A DNA stretch of 64,000 nucleotides from Clostridium sardiniense (lineage in GTDB: Bacteria > Bacillota > Clostridia > Clostridiales > Clostridiaceae), in contig NZ_JAFBDA010000009.1 of assembly GCF_016907995.1 (NCBI RefSeq), positions 1 to 64,000 on the forward strand, in the 5' to 3' direction. The notes beneath the pieces are model-generated. The model was not told the DNA's origin. It did not search any database and saw only the letters and a list, made by a program, of their open reading frames with translations. The position numbers and the translations under genes were made by a program. Shown here in pieces: positions 28,288 through 36,438 of the stretch (position 1 is its first letter; every line of letters starts with the position of its first letter).

Positions 28288-29556
28288 ATGAAAGTAGTAA
28301 TTATAGGTGGGGGATGGGCTGGATGCCAAGCAGCACTTCAAGCAATAAAATGTGGAGTAGAAGTAGAACTTTATGAGAGAACAGATTTGCTACTAGGTGT
28401 AGGAAATGTTGGAGGAATAATGAGGAATAACGGAAGATTCACAGCTGCAGAGGAACTTATAAATCTTGGTGCTGGAGAGTTTATTAAAATTATGGATTCT
28501 ATAGCACTTCACAAAAATATAGAATTTCCAGGACATAAGCATGCATCATTATGTGATGTAAGTAAGGCAGAACCTATTATAAGAAGATACCTTTTAGATA
28601 AAGGAGTGAAAATATGTTTTAATAGTAGAGTTGTAGATGTAGAAAGAAAAAAAGATAAAATAATATCAATAGTATTAGCTGATAAAAGAGTTGTAACTGG
28701 AGACGTATTTATAGAAACTACAGGGTCTACAGGATCTATGCCTAATTGCGTTAAGTACGGAAATGGATGCACAATGTGTGTATTAAGATGTCCAAGTTTT
28801 GGCACAAGGGTAAGTATAAGCGAAAAAGCGGGAGTAGAGGATTTAGTAGGATTAAGAAAGAATGGACTTAATGGAGCTATGAGTGGTTCTTGTGAAATAT
28901 CTAGGGATTCATTATCAAAAGATTTAATTGATACTTTGAAAAAAGAAGGTGTTGCTATTATCCCTATACCTAAAGAAGATATACATTTAGAGAAGTTAGA
29001 TAATAAGGTATGTCAGCAATATGCAACATTAGCATTTGGGGAGAATGTTATATTATTAGATACTGGACACATAAAGTTAATGACCTCCCACTATCCTATA
29101 GATAAATTAAGAAAAATTAAAGGATTAGAAAATGCAGTATATATTGATCCACTAGCAGGTAGTAACGGGAATTCAATAAGATACCTTGCAGCTGCAAAGA
29201 GAGATAATACAATGAAAGTAGAAGGGTTAGATAATCTATTTTGTGGAGGGGAAAAGTCAGGATTCTTTGTTGGACATACAGAAGCAATGACAACAGGAGC
29301 TTTAGCAGGATTCAATGCAGCACAATATTTAAAAGGAAATGGTCTTTTAGAATTACCAAGAGAATTAGTTACTGGTGATATTATTGCATATGCGAATGAT
29401 AAAATAGCTGAAGGAAATTTATATGAGAGACCTACTTTCTCAGGTGCTGAGTACTTTGACAGAATGAAAGAAATAGCATTATATACTACAGATAAAGATA
29501 AAATAAAGGATAGGGTTAGAAAATTAAATCTTACAGATATTTTTGATGGGAAGTAA
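28288..29556 (+). CDS. FAD-dependent oxidoreductase, GidA/TrmFO-like
   Basis: 422 residues. The N-terminus is a dinucleotide-binding Rossmann motif (VVIIGGGWAGCQAALQA, then VELYERTD). Features shared with the GidA/TrmFO and FAD-oxidoreductase group are VGGIMRNNG and, near the end, LFCGGEKSGFFVGHTEAMTTG, the second FAD-binding region. A cluster NGCTMCVLRCP (about 152-162) supplies three cysteines and could bind a metal or form a disulfide. The substrate is unknown; tRNA modification is possible but the protein is short for TrmFO. AAAGGAG precedes the ATG. Single-gene unit with its own terminator. Confidence 0.8.
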   Translation: MKVVIIGGGWAGCQAALQAIKCGVEVELYERTDLLLGVGNVGGIMRNNGRFTAAEELINLGAGEFIKIMDSIALHKNIEFPGHKHASLCDVSKAEPIIRRYLLDKGVKICFNSRVVDVERKKDKIISIVLADKRVVTGDVFIETTGSTGSMPNCVKYGNGCTMCVLRCPSFGTRVSISEKAGVEDLVGLRKNGLNGAMSGSCEISRDSLSKDLIDTLKKEGVAIIPIPKEDIHLEKLDNKVCQQYATLAFGENVILLDTGHIKLMTSHYPIDKLRKIKGLENAVYIDPLAGSNGNSIRYLAAAKRDNTMKVEGLDNLFCGGEKSGFFVGHTEAMTTGALAGFNAAQYLKGNGLLELPRELVTGDIIAYANDKIAEGNLYERPTFSGAEYFDRMKEIALYTTDKDKIKDRVRKLNLTDIFDGK

Positions 29557-29627
29557 GAGGAAAGTATTTTTATAGTTTTAGATATTAAACAGACTTAAAA
29601 ATAATATTTTGTATATTTTATAAAAAG

Positions 29628-29659
29628 AGCTAAATTGTTTTATGTTTAGCTTTTTTTTA
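29628..29659 (+). terminator. Terminator of the FAD oxidoreductase gene
   Basis: AGCTAAA (29628-29634) pairs with TTTAGCT (29645-29651), followed by a run of eight T. Confidence 0.75.
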
Positions 29660-29790
29660 TTAAAAAATTGATTAATTTAGCACATAAGTAAATCTTTTAA
29701 GTTTATTATATTAAAAAATATATATATTTTTTAATTTTGGGGAAATATAAGTTTTGTAAAAATAATAATACGATATCTTAGGAGGTACAT

Positions 29791-30663
29791 ATGAAAAATT
29801 TTTCAAAAGGTTGTTTAGTTGTAGCTGCAGCTTTAGCAGTTCAATTATCATTAAGCAGTACTGTGAATGCTCAAACTATTAAGGAGAATAATATTAATTT
29901 TAAAATATCTATCCAAGATGATAAGGATAATAAAGATGAAAAAATTAAAGATAGTAAAGAAAGTAGTGCTTTAGAAGTTCCAGATAATAAGAGTGAAAAG
30001 TCAGAAGATAGTAAGAAAAGTAATGCTACAAAAGTTCCAGATAATAAGGCTCAAAAGACTGAAGATAATAAAGAGCAAAAAATTGAAGATAGTAAAAAGA
30101 GTAGTGCTTTAGAAGATCCAGATAATAAGAGTGAAAAATCAGAAGATAGTAAGAAAAGTAATGCTACAAAAGTTCCAGATAATAAGGTTCAAAAGCCTGA
30201 AGATAATAAAGCTAAAAAGCCTGAAGACATTAAGGGAGATAAGGTTCAAAATCCTGGGAAAAATGAGACTGATAAATCTCAAAAAACTAAGGATACTAAT
30301 ATTCCAAAATTAATGAAGGTTAATCAAATATCACCTAACCAAATAGAAATAAGCTATGATAGGGATGTAGATGTTGAACTTGGATCTAAAGCAACTAATT
30401 ATTGGGTTCAAGACACTATGAATGATAAAGCAAAAGGAATAGCATCTCTTGGTAAAAATGATAAAGTAGATGCTAGAAATTCACTTACAGAGAATAAAGT
30501 AAGAGTAGAAGCAAAGGAAGATTCACAAAGAACTTTTGTATTAACTTTCAGTAAAGATATTCCTAAAGGAGCAGAATATAAGCTTATAATTTGCTATGTA
30601 ACAGTTGAAGGTGCACCTCCTTATAATGGGGATAATGGAATGATGACTTTTGTAGGTAAATAA
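29791..30663 (+). CDS. Secreted repeat-rich protein with C-terminal Ig-like domain
   Basis: 290 residues with a signal peptide (about 1-27, ending VNAQ). Residues 50-165 are a highly charged Lys/Glu/Asp/Ser spacer containing two near-identical 32-residue repeats (units with DNKSEKSEDSKKSNATKVPD). The C-terminal 120 residues form a beta-rich domain beginning KLMKVNQISPNQIEISYDRD and containing ARNSLTENKVRVEA, resembling SbsA/Big-type Ig-like domains. There is no LPxTG or membrane tail, so it is probably released or held by non-covalent binding. Function unknown. AGGAGG precedes the ATG. Confidence 0.8.
   Translation: MKNFSKGCLVVAAALAVQLSLSSTVNAQTIKENNINFKISIQDDKDNKDEKIKDSKESSALEVPDNKSEKSEDSKKSNATKVPDNKAQKTEDNKEQKIEDSKKSSALEDPDNKSEKSEDSKKSNATKVPDNKVQKPEDNKAKKPEDIKGDKVQNPGKNETDKSQKTKDTNIPKLMKVNQISPNQIEISYDRDVDVELGSKATNYWVQDTMNDKAKGIASLGKNDKVDARNSLTENKVRVEAKEDSQRTFVLTFSKDIPKGAEYKLIICYVTVEGAPPYNGDNGMMTFVGK
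29962..30195 (+). repeat. Two 96-bp direct repeats within a coding region
   Basis: 29962-30057 and 30100-30195 are almost identical, offset by 138 bases (46 codons), and encode the charged spacer of the secreted protein. A likely product of in-frame duplication. Confidence 0.85.
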
Positions 30664-30703
30664 CATTAAAATATCTAGTTGAAAATTAATATAACATATA
30701 GAT

Positions 30704-30741
30704 AAAAGGACTTTTTCACATAATGAAAAAGTCCTTTTAAT
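30704..30741. terminator. Bidirectional terminator
   Basis: A 15-bp perfect stem: AAAAGGACTTTTTCA (30704-30718) with TGAAAAAGTCCTTTT (30724-30738). A near copy stands at 40718-40752. Confidence 0.85.
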
Positions 30742-30772
30742 ATTCTAAAAAATTTATTTATAAGCTAACAAT

Positions 30773-30937
30773 TTAAATATTAATATCCTTTGACTTAAGT
30801 ATAAATGATAGGACATTTTTATCCTTATCTGTAGAAGATTTTGCATTATCAAATTTGTCGTATTTGTATAATTTTAATTTTTCTAATTTTATAACATCCT
30901 CAATACTAGATTTTTTACTTTTGCCAAAGAATAACAT
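30773..30937 (-). CDS. Small hypothetical protein, 54 residues
   Basis: Reads MLFFGKSKKSSIEDVIKLEK and ends SFILKSKDINI; charged, no signal or membrane helix. I chose ATG 30937 since AAAGGAG lies nine bases upstream; the longer frame to 30991 would include that site. Not recognised. The 560-base gap that follows up to 31497 holds a tandem repeat and the promoter of the protease gene. Confidence 0.6.
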   Translation of the reverse strand: MLFFGKSKKSSIEDVIKLEKLKLYKYDKFDNAKSSTDKDKNVLSFILKSKDINI

Positions 30938-31170
30938 AAAAATCACTCCTTTTATTACTTTTATATCTAATATGTAACGCTCTTTAGTCAAGAAATCAAT
31001 TCTTATATAAAACTTAATTTATAATTTAATTTGATAAATTATAAATTAAGCATTTGATTTTGCTGGATTATTTTCCAAATAATTAAAATTATATTATAAA
31101 AAACATAAAAATAATAAATAATTCAAGGATGTATTGACTTAATTTTACAATAATAATAAAGTATTTATAA

Positions 31171-31256
31171 TAATTAATAAAATACAAATTTTACAATTAA
31201 TAATTAATAAAATACAAATTTTACAATTAATAATTAATAAAATACAAATTTTACAA
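31171..31256. repeat. Tandem 30-bp repeat, nearly three copies
   Basis: Unit TAATTAATAAAATACAAATT plus TTACAATTAA at 31171-31200 and 31201-31230 exactly, and a third copy to 31256. It lies about 240 bases before the protease start, downstream of a possible TTGACT -35 at 31134. No function is evident. Confidence 0.9.
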
Positions 31257-31497
31257 TAAAATGTTCGGGAAATTTATCTAGTTTATTTATAATTGGGGAA
31301 TATATTACTTAAAAAAGTATATATATAAATAATTTAATGAATTTTGTTGAGCTAATATGAAAGATAAATAATTTTAAATATAAAATCAATTTTTATATAA
31401 AATATTTAGCTTAAAGGCATGCCTAATATTTATATGTATTTATAATTATAAAATTTCATATTGCTTAATAGATTTCAATTAATAAGGGGGGCTTTTA

Positions 31498-34400
31498 ATG
31501 AAATCTAAATTTAGCAGGGTTACTTCTAGCTTAGTAAGTGGAGCCGTTTTGACTTCAATTCTAGTTACAGCAAATCCTAGCATGGTAAAGGCTGATGAAC
31601 ATAAAAATGTATCATCTATTGAACAAGAACTATTAAAGGAAACAGCCAGCAAGATTAAGACTGGAGATAAGTTTGCCCACAAAAATTCAACTGGGATAAA
31701 GAAGAATGAAGACTTAACAGACTCAAATAATCCAGATGAAGTAGTAAGACTTATTGTACAACTAAATGAAAAATCTGCTGCTGAAAAAATTGGGGATGCT
31801 AAAAAGGCAACAAAGGCAGATGTTAATTCTGTTGTAAAGTCACAATTAAATGTAAAGGCAAAGGTAGAACAAATTACAGATAGTAAAGTTAGAAATTCTT
31901 ATGGGAATGTAATCAATGGATTCTCAATTGATGCAAAAAGAAAAGATATTGATAAAATTCAAGACTTGTCTGGAGTAAAAAAAGTTACAGAAGCTAAAGT
32001 TTATTATCCTACAATGGCAACAGCTAAGAAATTAACTCAAAATATAAATCTTTGGAAAGACTATAAATATAAAGGTGAGGGTGTAGTAGTATCTATAATT
32101 GATACTGGAATTGATTATACTCATAAGGATATGAAATCACCAGCAAATGAAGCAAAATTAAAAATAACTAATAAAAAGCCAAATGGACCTGGTAAATACT
32201 ATACTGAAAAGATTCCATATGGATATAATTTTGCAGATAAAAATGATAAAATTATTGATCAGTCTGGAAGCATGCATGGAATGCATGTAGCAGGTATAGT
32301 TGGAGCAGATGGAAATGCTTCAGATGCTGAAAAAGGAGAGGCAGTTCAAGGAGTCGCTCCAGAATCACAACTTTTAGCAATGAAAGTTTTCTCAAATAAT
32401 CCAAAGATAAAAGGAGCATACTCAGATGATATTGTAGCTGCAGTTGAAAAATCAGTAGAGCTTGGAGCAGATGTAATAAATATGAGTTTAGGATCTATAG
32501 CAGGTTATGTAGATGCCAATGATCCAGAGCAAAGGGCCATTAAAGAAGCAACAGATGCAGGGGTAGTATGTGTAGTTTCAGCAGGAAACTCAGCAACATC
32601 AACACATCCATTTGTACATAAAAATCAAAAAGATACTGCTACAGTAGGATCACCAGGACTTGCAGATGATGCAATTGAAGTAGCAAGTTATGAAAATACA
32701 AGTACTACTTTAAGTGCCTTAACATTGAAACAGAATGGAGAGACTTCGCATATAGGCTTTACTCAGGGGAGTGTAGACCCAAGCGATGTATTTAAAAGTG
32801 ATAAAGAGTTAGAGATAGTAGATTGTGGACTAGGTAAAGAAAGTGATTTTAAAGGAAAAGATGTTAAAGGAAAAATTGCTCTTGTACAAAGAGGTGAAAT
32901 AAGCTTTGTAGATAAACAAAATAATGCACAAAATGCTGGGGCATCAGCTGTCATTGTTTATAACAAAGAAGAAGGATATATAAATATGCAGGAAGCCGAT
33001 GGGTTAAAGATACCGGCATTATTTGTTTCAAAAGATGATGGTTTAAAATTAAAATCTAATGGGGCAAAGATTAAGTTTGAAGGTAAAAATTCAAGAATTC
33101 TTAATGTAGATGCTGGAGAAATGTCATCATTTACTTCTTGGGGTCCAACACCAGATTTACAATTTGCACCTGAAATTACAGCGCCAGGTGGAAATATATA
33201 CTCAACTTTAAATAATAATAAATATGGTAGCAAGAGTGGTACATCTATGGCAGCTCCTAACACAAGTGGAGTAACTGCATTAGTATTACAAGGTCTAAAA
33301 GAAAGAGGAATAAAACTTTCAGGAAGGGACTTAGTAACTTATACAAAAAATACTTTAATAAATACAGCAGAAATATTAAATGATAAGAGACATAAAAATA
33401 ATAATTTACCATACTCACCAAGGAGACAAGGCTCAGGTATGGTTCAAGCTGAAAATGCTTTAAAAAATAATGTAATAGCGGTAGGCGATGATGGACAAGC
33501 AACAATATCTATTAAAGAAGTTGGAAATAGTACAAGCTTTAATATAACTCTTAAAAATTATGGAGATAAGGAAGAAACGTATAGTCTAGAAACTCCAGGA
33601 GGAGTATTAACGTCATATGAGCCAGAAAAGGATAAAACTCAAGTAATGAATTATGATATTCCTTTTAAGAATGCAAAATTAAGCTTTGATAATAAAAAGG
33701 TAACAGTTCCAGCTAATGGTACAGTGAAAGTTAAGGCAACTTTGCATATAGATAAAGGAGCAGATAAGAATAATTACGCTGAAGGATATATAAGATTTAA
33801 GAATGAAAATAAAGATGGAATTTCTTTAGTAGTTCCATACATGGGTTTCTATGGAGATTGGTCAGCTGAAAAAATAATAAGTCCTATGATATGGGATAAA
33901 GAAAGCAAGGACTATGATATTTCATCTTTTGCAGTAGTACCTCAAAGTGGTGATTACAATTATGCTGGCTTTGAAGGAAGAGATAAAGATGGTAAGGTTA
34001 AGGTAGATGAAAACAAGATAGCAATCTCTCCTAATAAAGATAATTTATCAGATGAAATAACACCAGCTTTATACTTATTAAGAAATGCTAAAGAAATTTC
34101 AGTGGATATATTAGATAAAGATAATAATGTTATAGCTAAAAATGTTAATAAGGATATAAATTTTCATAAGAAAGTTTTAGGAGAAAAGGGTGGAGAATCA
34201 GCTAGCATCAATGGAAGTATTTCTTGGAATGGTAAAGTTTATAATAAGGATACTGGCAAAGAAGAAGTTGCACCAGAAGGCCAATATTATATGAGACTTA
34301 ACTCAAAAATAGATTTTAAAAATGCTAAAACACAAGAAACATTAATACCTGTAAAAGTTGACGTTACAGCTCCTAAAATTCATATAACTTCAAAAAGTGT

Positions 34401-36228
34401 TTCTGATAATGATGATTATAAATTAACATATACAGTAGATGAAAATAATTCAGGAGTAAATGCTAGCATGGTATTTGTTAATGGAGCCAAAGTTAATTCA
34501 AAATCAACAGATGGAAAAAACTATACTGCAGATGTTAAGCTAAAAGATAATACAAACAATGTAATTCAAGTTGCAGCATCAGATAATGCATTTAATATAG
34601 GCAAGGAAGAAGTTAGAGTATCAACTAAAAAGAATGTAGAGCCTAAAGTAACTTTCTATAATCTAGAATCAGGCTCTCAAACTAATAATAAAAATCTTGT
34701 TATTAAAGGAAATGCTAATGAGGGAATTGGAAAGTTAAAGGTTAAAGGAATAGATGTAAAAATTGGGACAGATGGAAACTTTGAAGTGCCAGTTACATTA
34801 GACGAGGGAATAAATTATATATCAGTATATGCAGAAGATACCGATGGAAATGTGGTAATGGATTCATCAGAAAAAATATATTGTGACACAATAGCACCAG
34901 TAATAACTCTTGATAATTTAGCAGCTTCAAAAGATGGAGTAATAACAATACCTTCAAATAAATTAGTGCTAAAGGGAAATGTTTCAGACAATACTATGGG
35001 ATATAAATTCTCAATTAACGGAGAAGTACTGTTAAAGGTATCAGTTGATGGAGAGTATGGATCAGATGTAACAAGAAGAACATTCAATAAGGAGTTAAAT
35101 GTTAATAATAATGAGGTTGTTACAGTAAAAGCAGAAGATTTATTTGGTAATACAACTATTAATAAGTATAAGATTAATATTAATCCTATGCTTGGAGTTT
35201 CATTAGGAAATATATCAAATGGACAAATTTATAACAAGGATGTTAACCCAAGTATTAATTTTGATGAAAATACTTATTATGTGAATACTACATTGAATGG
35301 AAAACCATACAAAATAGGAACTCCAATAACTAATGAAGGAGATTATATTTTAGAAATAAGTGCAGGGCTTAAAAATGTAAAAGTTCTAGAAGCTAGGCAA
35401 ATTGTTAAATTTTCTATAGATAAAACTGCACCAAAGATAGAAGTTCAAGGCGTAGAAAATAATAAAGCTTATAATTCAGCAGTAGTACCTACATTAAATC
35501 TTGAGGATGGATCAAGTCTTGTTAGTGCGACTTTAGATGGAAAGCCTTATGATTTTTCAGCAGTTTCAGAAGAAGGAAATCATAAGTTAAATGTTAAAGC
35601 AAAAGATTTAGCAGGAAATATAGGTGAATACTTAATAAACTTTGCTATAGATAAGACAGCACCAATTGTTACTGTAGATGGAATAGAAAATAACGGTAAA
35701 TATGCTTCAGAAGTAAAACCAACAATTAAAGTTAATGATCCAAATAGTAAAGTAAAAGCTACGTTAAATGGAGAAGACTATGATGGAAAGCCTATAAAGG
35801 ATAATGGAAAATATATTTTAACTGTTTTAGCTACAGATCCTGCAGGTAACACATCAGAAAAGAGTGTAAGATTTGTAGTTGATAAGCCGATTCCTGCAAA
35901 TATGAAAGAAAATCCAACTCCAGTACCAGTTCCAGGGGATAATAATGGTGATTATGGAATAAAGGTAGATCCAATAAATGATGATAAAGAAATGTCAAAA
36001 GATAAATCAATAATGTCCAAGGGAAAAAATATAAAAGGTAAGGTAGGAGATAAAGCTTCAGAAAACCTTGATCCTAATAATAAGGAGAGAAATGGAGATT
36101 CTACAGAAATTCCTAAAACAGGATACAAAGAAAATATATTAGGAATTATACTTGCAGGTATTGGATGTGTGTTAGTAACAGCTTCAGGAATCTTTGCAGT
36201 ATTACGTAAAAGAAAAAGAAATCTTTAA
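31498..36228 (+). CDS. Cell-envelope subtilisin-like serine protease (lactocepin / C5a-peptidase type)
   Basis: 1576 residues. A signal peptide (about 1-33, ending VKA), an I9-type propeptide region (about 70-165), then an S8 catalytic domain with the triad D202 (SIIDTGIDYTH), H260 (MHGMHVAGI) and S583 (GTSMAAPNTSG). A PA insert lies near 410-545 (KIALVQRGEISFVDKQNNAQ). A DUF1034/FN3-like domain (about 665-790) and at least four Ig-like repeats follow, the later ones sharing DKTAPxxxVxGxENN. The tail is IPKTG, a hydrophobic stretch and RKRKRN, an Ile-for-Leu variant of the sortase motif. GGGGGG precedes the ATG. Single gene, closed by a terminator. Substrates are not deducible. Confidence 0.94.
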   Translation: MKSKFSRVTSSLVSGAVLTSILVTANPSMVKADEHKNVSSIEQELLKETASKIKTGDKFAHKNSTGIKKNEDLTDSNNPDEVVRLIVQLNEKSAAEKIGDAKKATKADVNSVVKSQLNVKAKVEQITDSKVRNSYGNVINGFSIDAKRKDIDKIQDLSGVKKVTEAKVYYPTMATAKKLTQNINLWKDYKYKGEGVVVSIIDTGIDYTHKDMKSPANEAKLKITNKKPNGPGKYYTEKIPYGYNFADKNDKIIDQSGSMHGMHVAGIVGADGNASDAEKGEAVQGVAPESQLLAMKVFSNNPKIKGAYSDDIVAAVEKSVELGADVINMSLGSIAGYVDANDPEQRAIKEATDAGVVCVVSAGNSATSTHPFVHKNQKDTATVGSPGLADDAIEVASYENTSTTLSALTLKQNGETSHIGFTQGSVDPSDVFKSDKELEIVDCGLGKESDFKGKDVKGKIALVQRGEISFVDKQNNAQNAGASAVIVYNKEEGYINMQEADGLKIPALFVSKDDGLKLKSNGAKIKFEGKNSRILNVDAGEMSSFTSWGPTPDLQFAPEITAPGGNIYSTLNNNKYGSKSGTSMAAPNTSGVTALVLQGLKERGIKLSGRDLVTYTKNTLINTAEILNDKRHKNNNLPYSPRRQGSGMVQAENALKNNVIAVGDDGQATISIKEVGNSTSFNITLKNYGDKEETYSLETPGGVLTSYEPEKDKTQVMNYDIPFKNAKLSFDNKKVTVPANGTVKVKATLHIDKGADKNNYAEGYIRFKNENKDGISLVVPYMGFYGDWSAEKIISPMIWDKESKDYDISSFAVVPQSGDYNYAGFEGRDKDGKVKVDENKIAISPNKDNLSDEITPALYLLRNAKEISVDILDKDNNVIAKNVNKDINFHKKVLGEKGGESASINGSISWNGKVYNKDTGKEEVAPEGQYYMRLNSKIDFKNAKTQETLIPVKVDVTAPKIHITSKSVSDNDDYKLTYTVDENNSGVNASMVFVNGAKVNSKSTDGKNYTADVKLKDNTNNVIQVAASDNAFNIGKEEVRVSTKKNVEPKVTFYNLESGSQTNNKNLVIKGNANEGIGKLKVKGIDVKIGTDGNFEVPVTLDEGINYISVYAEDTDGNVVMDSSEKIYCDTIAPVITLDNLAASKDGVITIPSNKLVLKGNVSDNTMGYKFSINGEVLLKVSVDGEYGSDVTRRTFNKELNVNNNEVVTVKAEDLFGNTTINKYKININPMLGVSLGNISNGQIYNKDVNPSINFDENTYYVNTTLNGKPYKIGTPITNEGDYILEISAGLKNVKVLEARQIVKFSIDKTAPKIEVQGVENNKAYNSAVVPTLNLEDGSSLVSATLDGKPYDFSAVSEEGNHKLNVKAKDLAGNIGEYLINFAIDKTAPIVTVDGIENNGKYASEVKPTIKVNDPNSKVKATLNGEDYDGKPIKDNGKYILTVLATDPAGNTSEKSVRFVVDKPIPANMKENPTPVPVPGDNNGDYGIKVDPINDDKEMSKDKSIMSKGKNIKGKVGDKASENLDPNNKERNGDSTEIPKTGYKENILGIILAGIGCVLVTASGIFAVLRKRKRNL

Positions 36229-36234
36229 TATTTT

Positions 36235-36273
36235 AAGCCTGTTTAAGCCATAAAGCTTAAGCAGGCTTTTTAC
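36235..36273 (+). terminator. Terminator of the protease gene
   Basis: AAGCCTGTTTAAGC (36235-36248) pairs with GCTTAAGCAGGCTT (36255-36268), one G-U pair, followed by TTTT. Confidence 0.85.
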
Positions 36274-36385
36274 TTAAATATGAATTTTAAAGATAATAGA
36301 AAATATATATAAAGTCTTATTATATCAATGTAGTAGTGATTAGTGGCCTATAATAGCCAATTAGAAGAAATTACTATCATTTACA

Positions 36386-36402
36386 ATGATAATGATTACA
36401 TA
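36386..36402 (+). promoter_or_regulatory. Fur/Zur-type box upstream of the lar operon
   Basis: GATAATGATTACA at 36388-36400 matches the Fur consensus half GATAATGATTATC in 11 of 13 positions. It lies 40 bases before the larC start and could place nickel-pincer cofactor synthesis under a Fur-family metal sensor. Confidence 0.4.
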
Positions 36403-36438
36403 TATAATCAAAATATAATAGTAGGAGGTCATACCAAT

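Noticed and set aside
31171..31256. CRISPR array
   Set aside because: The 30-base units are directly adjacent with no spacers, and no cas genes are in the window.
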